Source: Dipetalonema caudispina | Lineage: Eukaryota > Nematoda > Chromadorea > Rhabditida > Onchocercidae | Assembly (NCBI GenBank): GCA_013365325.1 | Contig: JABVXV010000010.1 | Coordinates: forward strand, 530,268 to 594,267 | Length of the DNA: 64,000 nucleotides | Direction of reading: 5' to 3' | In this document: positions 11,761 through 26,400 of the stretch, piece by piece | Layout of the letters: each line of letters begins with the position of its first letter | How positions within the stretch are numbered: position 1 is the stretch's first letter | Notes under the pieces: model-generated | Told to the model about the DNA's origin: nothing | Seen by the model: the letters and a program-made list of their open reading frames with translations, nothing else | Database searches by the model: none | Program-made: the position numbers and the translations under genes

Positions 11761-13095
11761 ATTTATTATATTGGCGGCGAATGAGTATTGATTCAGTTAT
11801 AAGTAATGATGTCCAACCTTTCTATAGATACCTTATAATGTTTATAACACTTGTATCAATGCTTTTTATCTAAAGTCATAAATAGTTATGACGGCGTTTT
11901 CCGCGTTGTTAGACACAGACGCCTTTATGCTCATCTTCGAAATCACTGTCATTGTCTCTGAATATTCTGATGTCATTGTCACAGTTTTAGGACACAAGGA
12001 AATTCAAAAAGAGTGATTTATGATTTCATTAGGCTAGGTTTATTAGCGACCTTCACAATTTATGAAAGGAAGGGAATGATGGGATATTTTTCCTTCCGAG
12101 AATTGTGCAAGGATTTCTTCGGATTCCATTCATATGATTCAAAATAATGTTCAAACATTGTGAACTTTACTGCGAGGTATGTTAATACCGACATGCTGAC
12201 TAAATCGTCTTTGTTTTTCACCCTATAAAATCTTAGTATTTCAGATGGTGATAAAATTTCATGCGATAAAATTGTAGTATATTACTTGTTACGATAGGGA
12301 ACGCTGTGGAAATCGAAACTTCTGTTTGAATTCTCATGATCCAAAAAAAAGTAGGATTAAGATAAATTGATGAGAGGGAGGAAATAAACACCACTCTAAG
12401 GATAAAGAGAGTGGAAGCGAAGCTTTTTGCTCTGTGGAGAAGTTTATATGGTGTGAAAAAGTGTAACGTAAAGCATGTGAATGCATCTGAGATGACGTAT
12501 TGTTATTCAAAGAATGCATGTGTACAATTTGAAAATAACAATTTAAGAATATTTCACCACTGGAACTCTCGGAGTAAGGTCACATGCACAGGAGAAGCTT
12601 TAAATGTACGGTAGTAAAGAAGTCCCAAAAAGTACTAAACATTTATCAGTGAGTAGAAAAAAGGTCTCCTCCAAGAAGAGTCGCCGAGACAAAGGTCACT
12701 ACCACATAAATCGCTTCTAGCTTATCACAGCTCCACTGAATCATACTGTGACGTCCATTGTTATCAATTTTTCTGTTCTTCAACTAAACCTTTACAACAG
12801 TTCTTGTCCATGAAACCCAAGTCAACAACATGCTAGTGACAAACCGAGAGAGAAGAAAAACGAAATAGAAATACATGGACGTCATATATGTACACTTCGA
12901 CGTTTCATCGTAAGCTGACATGCATTTATAATGGAATATTTTTAAAATTTCTTAATGTTATTAAAACTATAGCAATATGATGTTATTTGTTCCAGAAAGA
13001 ATAGGTTTTACTGAGTGGCGGAATCTCAACTACAAAATTTTGAAACTAATGAAATTTAATTCTGAGTGAGGTGATTCACAATTAACAAGTATTAA

Positions 13096-13156
13096 ATTTC
13101 GGATTTTGGAGATAATTTGCGGAACGGTTAATCCTGAAAATTATCTCCGAAATCTG
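13096..13156. repeat. Imperfect inverted repeat (hairpin)
   Basis: The left arm (13096-13118) carries ggattttggagataattt. The right arm (13138-13156) carries its near-exact reverse complement, aaattatctccgaaatctgg. About 17 of 19 positions pair, around a loop of ~20 bases. It could be a small mobile-element remnant or a hairpin in a 3' untranslated region. Confidence 0.6.
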
Positions 13157-15891
13157 GTCATCTACTATTTCCTCCATTCGCTTTTATAATACTATTAGAC
13201 ATCCTATTTTATGATTTGCTGGAACAATATTTCAGTGAATGTTCAACATTAAAATCTTTTGTGATGTTGACTAATTGATGCACATTTAACCTCATCATTC
13301 TTCTGACCGCGCTTTTCGACCTTTTGTGATTTACGAAAAGCTTAAAAGAAGAAGTAACCATTACATAATATATGAATACAATCTCTCTAAGCCATCCAAG
13401 CTGTAACCTTAATATTTGTCTAGGTGTACCTTAACACTATGAAAGTAATAATTGCAAAGAATGAGAACAGCATCCGATCATAGGATTAGCAAAATGTTAT
13501 CACTTGACTGTTCTTAAATATTGCGATGAACGAGAGATATGGAAGAAGCGATATTGTTTTATCATAACAGTCTGCTCTTTCATGCATTCGTCCCATTTCC
13601 ATAATGGTATTTACGAGAACCTCAAATTTGAGATTTTCCAAAATGGCATTTAAATTGAGGAAATAAAGAAAAAGCGAGTCTACCCAAAAGATGTAAATTC
13701 GATGATCCGTTGGTGCCAAGGCGAAAATGTATTTTTGTCCATGTTTCAGTTTGTTGCATACATATAGTCTTTTCTCGAATTAGTTTGTAGATGTAACTTG
13801 TTTTCTCATCTTATGATGATGTTAGTTTCAAATCAACTTTAAAATTGAGAATTTGAAATTTCAAACTATTACGCAAGTATTAATAAAAAATTGAAATTCA
13901 TCTAATATTTTATTTAAGATTGATTATATATATACCGAAACTAATGAAAGATTGATTCATCAACATTCAATTAGAACTGATTCTATTTTCGTGTTTGAAG
14001 TGCTAAATTTTTTGTGTTGCCCATAAAATATTATAAAACAAATAAGCATATTAAGCATTGCAAGGCAATAAAACATTATAGGACAATTAGCTTAGCAAAT
14101 AACTGATCAAAATGAATTTTTAAATCCGCACATTTTACGACACGTTCCTTAAGAGTCTGTAAGTGATGTACTTTAACTTGCTAAGTCAACAAATTATTTA
14201 GAATATATGGAGACGTCAGTGATGGAAATATGTTCAGATTTTAGTTTGATATATTAATCGTTTGAGTTTTTCAATTATTGTATTCGCATATGTATTCGGT
14301 TTAACAATTTGATTATAGTTACTCAAGGTTTTGGAAAATTTATGGTAAACATGGAAGATATCCGTAGATTGTTGTCATTTTGGAAACAAACGGAAAATTA
14401 GCCTTTCACTTTGTTTGCTATATCATTAAGACTTTCAGGTAATAGCAACTATACTCTTCAAATTTGATAACGTAAATTTTGTAAATTCATGTATCGTTTC
14501 TATGACAGCATTGTCATACATCTATTATCTGGGCAGGGTGGAAATCGTTTCTTATGGATCTCCGTGCTGTTTGAATACAATTACCTCACTGATGTGATAT
14601 CGCGGTTAATTTGTAATGTCGGAAACATTCTACCACGTGTATATAAAGGTAAGAAAGCAATGTTCTGCTATGTTCTCTCACGAATTGCTCAAGGATTAAT
14701 GTATTCTATCTTTGGATTTCTTTCCTAATTTACTATTGTTTCCTATTATGATTAGCACTGTTCATTGTTTGTGTAACCTTGTAAAAAGATAAATTTTAAG
14801 AAGAAACCAAGTAGAACTAATTGATCAGATAGATTTAACAAATGGCGTTCATCATCACTTGTTGGTTCAGCCATTTTTAAGAAGGTAAATTTATTTTACC
14901 ATTAGATTTCACTTCATAACTATATTTCATTATTCTTCTGAATGATCCGGTGCAATTAAGATTAATTTCTGAATTCTCAAAGGAAAAGTTTGGTTACCAT
15001 CTCTTTATGTTTAAGGAGAATTAAGCTAAGATGGATTCTGCACCGAAGTTGTAAGACTGAGTGACGAAATGATTCTTATCCGTTGGTCAGATCTTTCTCA
15101 TTGGATAACCTTTACCTATGAGGTGCAATTATAATTTGCAAACATTTCTCCAGTACAAAAGTCTCTTTCTTGCATTTGCGTTTATCTCATACAAGCATAT
15201 GTGAGTATCAATATGAACTCATAGTGTGACGATTGAATCGTCAAATTGATAAACTTAAAAAAATTTTAAAGAAACATATGAATAACATCGAGGTTTATTT
15301 GCATTGAGTCCAATCACAGAGTACCGTTTACTAAATATAAGGCAAAATTAGCGCAAACAAATGATATCAGTTTCAGATATGACAAGTTTATTTTCTTTCC
15401 ATTTCAATTTCACTTTCTGAACGCTGATATCTACCTTTATTTCTTTTAACTGATGTTAAAATTTCGATTTGCATCTTTTGCTAGAAGTATCTGCAACAAA
15501 AATGAATTTGCTTATTTTGTAGAACTGCACGAAAGCTCTTCTACTTGTTCAAAATAGTGGCAGAACAAAATTGAATGTGAAGTAATTCCATGAAATACAT
15601 CAGATAATTCTTGAAGTCTTCTGATGAAGACACGAAGCAAATACAAAAAATTACTGAAATAAATCCTTAAAATAAATACAAAGATAACCTGATCAAACGC
15701 TGCCACTGCTGTGGATATATATGGAAATTCAAAAGTTCTGAAGTTCCAGCGATAAGTCTCATTCCATTAACTATTTCCTGTTGCCGGAAATTTCATTTCC
15801 TGATAGTTCTAGTATTGAAACAATGGCAAAAATTAAAAACAGACTCAAGCTAGCAGCTAAAAGTAATTTTAAATTACATTTCGTAACGGAA

Positions 15892-18800
15892 TCAAAATAC
15901 ATCTGATTGATTACAGGTGACTGTTGTCATATCGTGGTGTTTTTTTTCATTAAATCGTTGATCAGTCATTGGCATGATTTGTTGCCTTTGTTTAGCTCGA
16001 GACATAAATAGTAATTCGATTTCTTCAATGTTGTAACCCTTCGTTTCAGGTACGGCAAAGTAGAATAACATAAGCGCAATGCACGTTATACCACCATAAA
16101 TGAAAAATGCACCTAAAATGCCACTTAATTTTAATAATATCGTTTTATATCTGCCAAATTTTAATGTGTTTCAACTTAGCCAAACTAAATAAAAATGTAA
16201 TTTTAAATCAAATCTGTGGTCTTGCAACCTGTAATGCAACAGCAAAGTGTCTTAAGAGATTTTCTTTCCCTGAAATTTATCAACTAATATGTGAAAAACC
16301 AATGCCAATAGGTGAAAAACCAATTAAAGAATTTTTGAATTAAAATAAAGAAGGAATAATTAACCATATTTAGTGGCAGCTTGAGTGAGAGATAAAAATG
16401 TCAGAGAAATGATCAAATTAAATGTCCAGTTGGTACATGTCGACAATGCACAGCATGTACCTCGTGCCCAAAGCGGATAAAATTCCGCATTCAATACCCA
16501 AGGCATTGGTGCATAACCTGAAATGAATAACAATAGAATTGCTGAGATGCAGAAGAAATGACGCTTTGCGCATTCATTTGTGCGGGGTATGCATTGCATG
16601 TCAGATATGCTTGTCGGCTTAGAGTAAATATTGGTGATTTGGTGATTTCACAAACTTTAAATTTACATTCTATCAAAGCAGTGGATTACAGTGCATTTGA
16701 AATAATTTTAGACTTTTAAAATAGTAACTTACAGGATTCATTTCTAGTCGATCATGCCAATTGACTGCATTATTTTGGTGCAGTATATTTATGACCCATT
16801 CGGGATATTCAAATAGATTTGTGATATGCCGGAGTACACTCAGAGTACTTATTTCTTTGTGCGAGCATAAAGTTCAAAAGTGAAGTTCATACATCCTCTA
16901 TGAACGTTGGAATTTAAAGAAAATCGTACCAATAGAAAAGAATGCCAGGTAGACTACCATAACAACAATTGGTATAAATGCATATTTTGATGGACAGAAT
17001 GAATGTTCCCATTTCGTCGTTGTTATATTACTGTTTTCGCATGGCCCAGTTAGTGATCGCTCAGGAGATTTGCGTGAATATGGTAAACAATAGCTGAAAA
17101 ACATTTACATCATTTTCATGATAATTGAAATTCCTTTTGTCTTATTGAATTTCAGGGACAAAATTTATCCTGATAAAATATCAAAATCAATGCTTGAATT
17201 TCTAGACAACTTCAATTATTTTGTTGAAGAATCTATCGAGATTTATACTTAACTTTTTTCTGAACCAAAAAAAGAAAAAACAAAATTATAAAAAAGAAAC
17301 CCTTCAGGTGAATCGAGATTTGGTTGGCAAAAGCCGCATTTTTCATCAGTAACACAGTGATCACAGTTGCTGCAAATTATTATTGTTTTGAAGATATCAA
17401 CCGTCACTACAACTGATTAAACGATTTCATCGAGAGTGTTTCTCGAAGAAAACATTTCAATGAATGTCTGAGAGATTTTGGTACTTGACATAAACAGATA
17501 ATCACTTTTATTCATTGGCTCTGTGACAGAATGAAAAGTTGAAATCAGTTTCCGGATAACAAATTTTTTTTTCTTTGAATTTATTATCAGAGTTAAGTTT
17601 TGGAAAGAACCTTAAGACTCGACACTGCATATAGTGATCTACAGTAGTATCGAGAGAAATGGAGTTTGGATCTAGCGAAGCAGCTGAATCAAGATTAATT
17701 AATAGAAAAGCAGCTCCCATAGCAAATAATGCTAATATCACGCCAGTCATTGATATAAACAGCAGTAGCCGACGTCCAACACGTTCAATTAGATACATTG
17801 GCACAAATGTGGCTAAGAAATTGACACCTAAAAGTAGTTAATTTTAAACACAATTCACAAGCATTTTTTTAATTAATCAGTCGGAAAATATAAGTGAATG
17901 CTAATTAGTTCCGAGTATCAAAAGAATGCTCGCTGAAGCTACTTCTATATTTCTATGATGCGATTCTGTTTTCTTTCAAAGAGAGGCCTGATAAAAAGAA
18001 ATTAGAAATTAAAAAGACTGAGGCCGGGAAATTCATAAAGATTTAGTTAGTAATCATTTCATATATATTTCATTGCACTTTATTTCCATTACGATATGGT
18101 ATTCAGATTATCTAAAATTTTTTGATTCCTCATAAACATGCAATTACTTACTTGAAATACCAGCTGAAATCCAAATAGCCGTATGTGGATCTAGAATACC
18201 TGCTGATTGAATTATCGTACCCGTATAATACCTTAAGTTATACTTGTTTATATTTACAGAAATAAAGTATTATAATCTTAAATTTTCTATCCTGAATTGT
18301 AGTGAAATAATCATTTTGATATTTCATCAATTTATCATAATTGTAACTTCAGCTGTTTCGAAATATTTGATTTGAAACCGTAAAAAATCCAACTTTCAAC
18401 ATGCAAAACTAACATAATAGTGTTAATTCCAGAAAGCTGCTGGAAAGCTTGCAAAGCACATCCAATAATAAGTGCTTTCCGAACATGCGGTGTTGTCAAG
18501 ATTCTTCCAAGCAACATCGACTCTACATATTCAGTTTCATTTGTTAGCAAACTTAATGAATGATAACAGTATGCTACCGTATTCTCAATTTCAGCTCGTT
18601 GGAATTTGATTGTATCATAAGCACGGTTTGATTTTTCCCCACCATCAATCTCCATCAAAATTAATAGGACCAATAATATCATTGAAACTAACTGACAGTA
18701 AATAGGTAATGATATGGATATGATCATCAGATCAGTAAGACAGCTATGTAAAATGATAAGATCTATATCAAAATATGTTCCACCAAAGCAAAGAGATAAC

Positions 18801-20455
18801 AAACAAACATTTTTAAGTGGAAATTCAAATCAATTAGATTTATAAACAAACAACCTACCACCAACAGCTTCCCTGGCTTTCTTTTCGCTTTCCAATGATT
18901 CCACGTTTTCAGAAATTTCATAGGCTATCCAATCCTCGTATCCATTGTAAATTTTGCTCAAAACCTAAAATCGTTTTTTTTTTTTTTTTTTTTTTTTTCA
19001 ATATAGCTCACTAATTAAAACCATTGATAAGAGTAAATAAGACTTAGGTGTGAAATGAGCTGTTTTGACGTTGAGGAGAAGTTTAACCTAATTCCATCAA
19101 AGTTATTCGAGAAAAAATCTTAAGATACCTTAATATTCACTTTCATTAAGGATGATTTAAAATAAAAATTGTTTGGAGGCAACATATTTGCATCACAAAA
19201 ATTCGAATAAAACTGACCTTGCAGGCTTCTTCCTTTTGTTCCATTTTATATAACCATCGAGGACTCTCTGGTAGGAACAAAAAGCCTATTAATTGTATTA
19301 CACCTGGTAAAGCAGCAAATGCGAATATTAAACGCCAGCCGATATTCACCGGGTCAATATATGAGAATCCACCTTAATTATAAATATCATGCAAAACCTT
19401 TTGTTGAACTTCGAAGAACACTACAATTTTAAGTGGAATTTTAAATAAATATATTCCAGTTGTTTGATTTTTTAATGATGAATTAGAGTGTGTCGTTTTG
19501 ATAGCATATTCATTTTGAATATTTTTATTAGAAATTTTGAATTTTAACGAAAATTAAGAAAAACCAGCGATGATATTGGCAGCCATCAAGCCAAAAGTGA
19601 TCATTAATTGAAAACCAGTAAGCAAAATGCCCCGAATGTGTAAAGGAGATGCTTCACCAACATAAATTGGTACTGTCATTGATGCAAATCCTAAAAATGA
19701 CATGATTTAATAATTACCAGTAATTCAGTTACTTAACTGAACAATAATTTTACAATCTTGAAAAATTCAAAAATAATTCACCAATAGCAAAACCGAGTAG
19801 AAGTCTTCCAATAAGTAATGTCATTTTTTCTGGAGCAACTGCACAAACAACTGCACCAATTACAAACACAACACTGGAGGATAAGATGATTTTCTTTCTT
19901 CCGAAATGATCAGATGCTGGACCAGCAAATAGTGAACCGATCGCAGCTGTGCCTGAAACAATCTTCTCCAATTTTCTAGGATTGCAAATATAAAAGTTTC
20001 CCTAATCTATGTTATCGAGGCTGCAATGATATTTGATGCCAGGTGATAAGAAGTGTCGAAGTCTCTCACACTCTCTCACAATAAAGTTTAGATTCATCCT
20101 TATGGTCAACCTTTCTAAACTTCTCAATATATTCTGTTGATGGATTTAAGTTTAATTCAATCGATTATATTTTGTTAAATGAACTATCGATGATATCGCA
20201 GTACTAATTTAAAATGATAGTAGGAGAAAATCAAATACCTGGTGTTATGCTAACGATTAATTCCTTCCAAACTGTACTCATTGGCCTCATACCAACATTA
20301 TGTTCCACATAGAGCATCGTACTTGAAACAATACCCGTATCATAGCCAAATAAAAAACCACCAATTACAGCCATAAATGCTAGTAAATAAACAAAAACAC
20401 CAAGTTCTGGCTGTGTAGTTGGTTTACGAATAGCAGTATTTGGAGATGTGCTCAT
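15892..20455 (-). CDS. hmit: Proton/myo-inositol cotransporter (SLC2A13/HMIT type sugar transporter)
   Basis: Major facilitator of the plasma membrane, proposed to import myo-inositol with protons. Exons from the 5' end: 20455-20239, 19952-19782, 19690-19565, 19372-19218, 18964-18859, ~18687-18414, 18231-18152, 17827-17611, 17369-17301, 17093-16930, 16517-16365, 16112-15892; about 650 residues, like human HMIT (~648). Sugar-transporter signatures are in order: GYDTGIVSS in helix 1, DHFGRKK, PESPRWL, the QQLSGINT block of helix 7, ERVGRR, and PETKG near the C-terminus. HMIT rather than GLUT is indicated by the long cysteine-rich loop between helices 9 and 10 ([14 protein letters not shown] at ~17340) and by [16 protein letters not shown]. 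The 5' edge of the exon at 18687 is the weakest join; the loop there looks unusually hydrophobic. Confidence 0.9.
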
Positions 20456-20463
20456 TTCTTTAT

Positions 20464-20473
20464 CTGGAAAATT
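20464..20473 (-). promoter_or_regulatory. Trans-splice-like acceptor before the inositol transporter
   Basis: On the - strand the sequence aattttccag ends 9 bases before the ATG at 20455, leaving an 8-base leader. No upstream coding exon is seen. This fits spliced-leader addition, or splicing from an unseen 5' untranslated exon. Confidence 0.55.
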
Positions 20474-23400
20474 GACTGATTAAAGGATCTGAAAGATGAG
20501 TTAATCCTTTCAATTAATACGCAAGATGCAAACAGTCCGGTCAAGCCAGTATTCCTTGTTTTCAGTGTTTCAGCAATAACCGTCTTATGAATCACTACGA
20601 CAATCTCTAAAAATGTTTGGATGCGGCTTTTTTAAATCCAACATCTAAACAAGATAGTGTCATACTATAGGATGCAATCCGTTATTTCCACCACTAATCA
20701 GAACTCAAAACCAGTTCAGTTAAAGTGAACTCTGCTTTGAACTTTTAATTGTTGTAATATTACAGCTATGCTGTTGAAATTGGACGAATTTTCACGGAGA
20801 AGGTGAGTGAATTGTAAAGTAGCGTCATTATCCGGAATATGCGAGTTACTTTGCAAATTTATGCGCAGCTAAGTATTTCCTGACCGCATGCTTACAGGAG
20901 CCACGAATCGCTTTCGTAAGGGAATGTATTATCAAAAGTATTTCATTAGTTATTGCTATGTCGTAATTTTAAAGCTTGTATTATTAGACTTGTCCGAAAT
21001 TAAACTTGAAGTAATTGCTTCGATTTCATTTGCATCAGGGTCGCATTTTAAAAATTTTAAAAATATGGTCCTTCTACCACATACAAAATAGACGCCTTCT
21101 TTGAAGAAGACGGAAAAGCAAACTAAAAATAAAATTTGTTTCTGCCGTTTTCTTCAAAGAAACCTTTTACCTTTCATTTCTGTAAATTGGAAAATCATCA
21201 GCAATAAAAGTCAAATTTCACTTTAACTCAGGAAGACAGAATACTAATAGTAATTCTATACGTAGTTCCAAATTTTCCACAATTCCAACATCTCTCACTG
21301 ACTTTCTTGTACTTTTTCGCTCTTCGAAAAAGGTAAAAAAACACTAAATTTCATTTGATGCTTTGTAACATTGTGGCAATGTTGACAAAATGAGTCAAAT
21401 TTAACCCTAAATCTGAAATTGTCGATCAATAGTTACCTCCCCGCCAGTTGATTTTCATGACTGGAAAGATGTGAAAGAAACCTGAAATCTTACCCTCTTC
21501 ATTTAAAACAATCTACGTGAGCTAATGGATATTTTTGCTAAATATTAAAGCTATGCAACTTGTTAGAGCCAATTTAAATTTGACAATTTTTCTTTCTTAC
21601 TTTTGCAAATTCAGCTTGATGTCTCTTAATTACTTAATAGTTTCAATCATGCGGTATTTAATGCGATAGTTAAAGGTTGAAGTATGAAGCAAAGCAGAAA
21701 AAAAATTTGGAGTAGTGTTTAATGTTTTATTGAGAAGTAATGTTAGATTGAAGTAATAATTTCGTTAATAAAGTAAGTGTAGTTACGAGACCGGCACAAG
21801 CAGGCAGCACAGAGCGGAAACAAAAGAAGTTGGAAAAAGTAGCACTGTTGGAAATTTACATCACCATGCTATTCTTTTCACTAAGGAACTATCTTGAAGT
21901 TAACAAGGGAAATGAATTATATTCTAGATCGAGTTAGTAACTATATACAGTTTAAAAACAGATTTCGCCTCTGCAAACTCTGGGAATATTTGCAACTTCT
22001 GAAATACTTGTTTGGAGTAAGTCTTTGCAAAATATTTAAATCTTATTGGAAAATAAATAGAAATAAATTTGAAACAGTTTTATATTGAATAGAAATTTTT
22101 TATGAATCAATTTAGTAATGCTTTCTTCACATTTTATTTCTGATAAGCCAAAAAAAAGTATCGTAAGTCCGGTAATTCATAGCTTCTATGAAACAACTTG
22201 TTGTTGAAAACTTTTGGTTAAAAAGTAAATTTAAAACTTGAATCACTTTAAATAATAACATCATCATTGGAGGGGAAAAAAATACTGTAGCGTATTCCAT
22301 AACCGTAACAGGGAAAGTTTAGAGTGTGCTTTTTCTAAATTGATTATCCCGATTGAAATGGAAACAAAAGTCGGAAAATCTCGTATCTTCCTTAGCTGTC
22401 CACACCGGAGGAGTATGATCAAACCCAATGTTCCCGATCCTATTTATCATAACATAAACCGAGATTGAGCCGCCCCTTTTTCATTAATTACGGCAATGCA
22501 ATAATAGCATCGTAAGGTAAGACTTGACAGCAGGACAGAAAACCTATTTGCATTCCCTGAATTCATATGAAACGGGTTATTTTCTCTATGCCCTTTAATT
22601 GAACAGAGTGTAATAGAACACCAAACACCTCATCGCTATTGATTTTCATTGAATATAAAAAAGTAATCTGTTCAGTATTTTATCAACGCAAGTAATTTAT
22701 GGCTATCGTTCAAAGAAAAGATCAATCAAAATGAATATCAAAATACTTTTTGAAGTAGTGAAAAACTTCATTCCATGACAACTTTACACAAAAGCAGGAC
22801 ACCAACGTCTGTCATATGACTGAAGTGTTAAAATTTTGGCGTGCATTCGAAAACTTCCTCACCCCCTAAACCACTTTAGTTACGGAAATCGATGAGGTTT
22901 TTGATTTCCTAAATAAGTGCAAATGATTACAGTAGACAAAGGGAGGGGAAAATTAACCAACTCTTTAGTCCTTTAATTGGAGACAAAGCTTCACCTACTT
23001 CAAAATTTTGATTAACGTCATTTAATCTTTGATTCAGACTGAGACTGGAACAATAATCTGACCGTATCAGCAATATGTTTTACCATAGTAATTAATAACA
23101 GGACGACGATATGATCATACTTAATAATAATTATGAAAATGATAATTTAATGGTTTTTTCACTTAGTATCTATAATATAGAGATTAAATAACTACATTAT
23201 TACAAGTAAATGTTAATTGCTTTGACAGAATTCCGCATTATCATAAATACCAATGCAGTGAATGATTACAGTATAAAAGTTGTTAAAATGAGAAGTAATT
23301 TGATTTATTGTTTTGTATGCTTTCTATCGATCAGTTCCATTTGTTCATCATTTTATTTTTACTAATTATTTGGTTGGTCCCTGAAATACAATTCGTAAGA

Positions 23401-26400
23401 ATTATTATTAATATTTATTGTATAATACATAATGATTTTATATTTATTATGCTTTATATTTGCTGTAAGTTTACATCTATATTAAAAAAATGTTTTTATA
23501 ATGCTTTTATATTTAGCATTTAATAAAACACTTTTTTACTTATTGTAAATTTTTGTACTTATTGCATATGAATGGACATTGACATTTCTGTATTTAAAAT
23601 TATCAAAAAAGTAAGTTTAAAAAAGGTTAGCAAAAAAGTAAAGCTTTCCAAAATTTAGCATCACCAAAAAATAGTAAGGATAGATCTTCCTTAAAGTATG
23701 TATAAAAATAAGAGTGAAACGAAATGCAAAAGTGATAGAAGTATTACATGTAGGTATTTTGACATAATTTGTATTTGAACTGATTGGAATCGAATTGAGA
23801 AGAAAATTTTAGGAAGTGATTATATTAAAATAAAAGTTGAGATAAACTTCAAGGAAAGAGTAAAGTGCTTCATTGGATATTATCACACCAATTTTTCTTG
23901 AATACAAATGTTCTAATTTAAATGTTAAACGAAGCTCTATTTGTTTAGATTATGGTAGATTTCTGAAAGGCTTTCCTGCTGTTTCAATATTTTCCACTGT
24001 ATCAAATTAAGCTATCCAAAATAACTAACTGATTTAGGCTTAAGAACCTGAAATACATCCTAAGATCTAAGCAAGATTTTTTGAACTACCTACTACTTAA
24101 TTTTTCGATGAGCAGTAGAAACTGTGAAATTTCAGATAAAATTTTGCAACTCAGAAAAAAGTAAGCTATAATTAATCGATAAGAAAATACCACGAAGAGT
24201 ATTTCTGCAGGTTAAAAATCGATTACCGCACTAATTACCATCATCTTGTTCATTACCTGATCTTTTTAATATCACCGAATCATGATACTACATTTAATCA
24301 CAATTTTTTTCCACTGATTTCATTGTCCTTTCATTACGAAACTATACTGTGGAATAGAATTCAAAATGAAGCAATTAGTTTATAGGTTAACTTGATTTTT
24401 TGGGACTAGCAAATTTAGATGTATTAGGGAGATCCCACACTTTTAGCGGTAATCTGACTAAAAGCCGAATTCGATCAAACTGCTCCATTAGTACAATAAA
24501 GCTATTAGTATGATTAAGCCAGCGATTCCAGCTCTACAGTAAAGACTGATATCAATAATTCTTTTAACAGTAGCAATCGCAAACAGCAAAAATAGAAATT
24601 GAGATGTTTATTGTAGTTTGGCCCTGCAAACTCTACTTCTTTTCTCTCTCACTTTTTTTCTCTTTTCACATGATATGATTTACCTTTCCAACTAAGAATG
24701 AACAACTGTGTCGAATGATCAGGAGAAAAGATTATACTTATGTCAGATTAGTGATTTCTGACGTAGTATTTCTAAACTTGTAATTTTAAAAGTATTAAAC
24801 TGAAGAACGAGTAGCTAAATTGAAAAAATGTCAAATCTTTCTCGACAAAATGGATATTGTGTACAAATAAGAAACAATAAATGGACCCATTTGATTTTTT
24901 GTATGCATAATGCTATTGAAATTAAAATTTCTGTCTTGATTTTTAGATTTAGAAAAGAAGAAAAGAAGCATTAGCTTTTTTATACTTTTAATCTCTGCCA
25001 AAAGTTCACGTGAAAAGGCCTTGTCTTACTGTATGTGAAGATTGTAGCATACGGTAGAAATGAGACCAGACCAAAGAGAAAGGCAGTATGGGATGGAAGG
25101 AGTTAAACCGATGGTAAGTAAAAGGGGAAGGTAAGAAAACTGGTTATAATCTAGTCTTGGAGAAGAATAATGCGGAAGGGATAAATGAAGATTGTCAATT
25201 CCAGCTAAACTAAATGATGGGAATTTTTCTATAACACTTCCACAAAATGAAGTCTGAATAAGAAACAGCAACAGTCGGACATTCTAGAAAATCTCAAGCA
25301 AATTGCAAGGAGATTGCCGTACGACTTAGGGCTAGAGGTAAAATGATCCGAACCGAACTAGTGATAGCTTAACCAGTAATTGGTTCAGACGAAATGACTT
25401 GACGTTGATACCAATAGTCTTTTCGTGAATGCATAATATATTTGACGTTTAGCAGTGTTATCATTTTGATAGGCGTTATGATGGTTCCGGCTATTCATCC
25501 ATTTAATACGAAATATTTAAGAATGAAAACGAAGAACTTCTCAGGACTGTCATTTCTAGGAAGCAGCGATAATTTAAATATTAATCTGCCAACTTCCAAA
25601 AACCCGATAAAAAAATAGGGATTCTGGAATGCTATATTACCGAATCTTCAAGAAAATAAATATCTGAAACTGTTTCATTGGAAACATCGTACTCAACACA
25701 CATGTCGAAAGGTTTAGCATGCTCCACACTCAAACTTAGTCTTGTGCAGAATCACAAACCAATTAAATCAAGATTTGGAAATCTATATTTCTCTTGAAAA
25801 CCAATATTCGTATATTTTTTTTAGCCAAAAAATCAATTTTAAAAAAAGCATGCTGATTCCTTTTGTTCGTACAAAAACTTCCATCTGGCCCATTTTTCTT
25901 AATTAATTATGTACAGCAAGAATGTCAACATTTCACCTTTCAGTACTTCTCTTAATAAATTGAGAACACAATTTAGCGAAAATGTTAACCGTAAGCAATT
26001 TTGTCATATATGTTACATAGCAAGCTGAAAATTTATGTTGGAGGGGACCGTGGATCACAGCTTCTCGAGAACTATTGAACTTCTTGGAAATTGTAGACTT
26101 GCATCCTACTGAAGTTTAGGATTAGTCAATCATCGGTACAAATCAGTTTGTCAATTAATTATCGATTGAAATAAGCATGAAAAAAGAGTAGTTCCCTTAT
26201 CATCAAGAAACGAAATGCTCCGTAATGTTTTTTTTTTTTTCTTTTTTTTTTTTTGTATGAAAAGTGTGAGGTAATTTGTGGTAGCTCTTCAAACCGCTTT
26301 TAGACTAGGAATTTTGAACTCTTTGTAAATGATCATGTGGATCAAAGACGACGTCAATAATGTTAAAAAGTACAATCGAGAAGAAATAGACAGGAACGTG

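Larger units (their letters stand above)
11531..15891. other. Intergenic region between convergent genes
   Basis: The flanking genes point towards each other, so this 4.4 kb holds two 3' ends. It contains scattered short open frames, none with a recognised motif. The two longest with mixed composition are 13486-13719 on the - strand and 14489-14728 on the + strand; both could be chance. An inverted repeat is listed separately. Confidence 0.5.

Noticed and set aside
23308..23523. Hydrophobic 71-codon frame resembling a membrane peptide
   Set aside because: Ile/Phe/Tyr richness is what AT-rich DNA gives by chance; no splice sites or start context support it.
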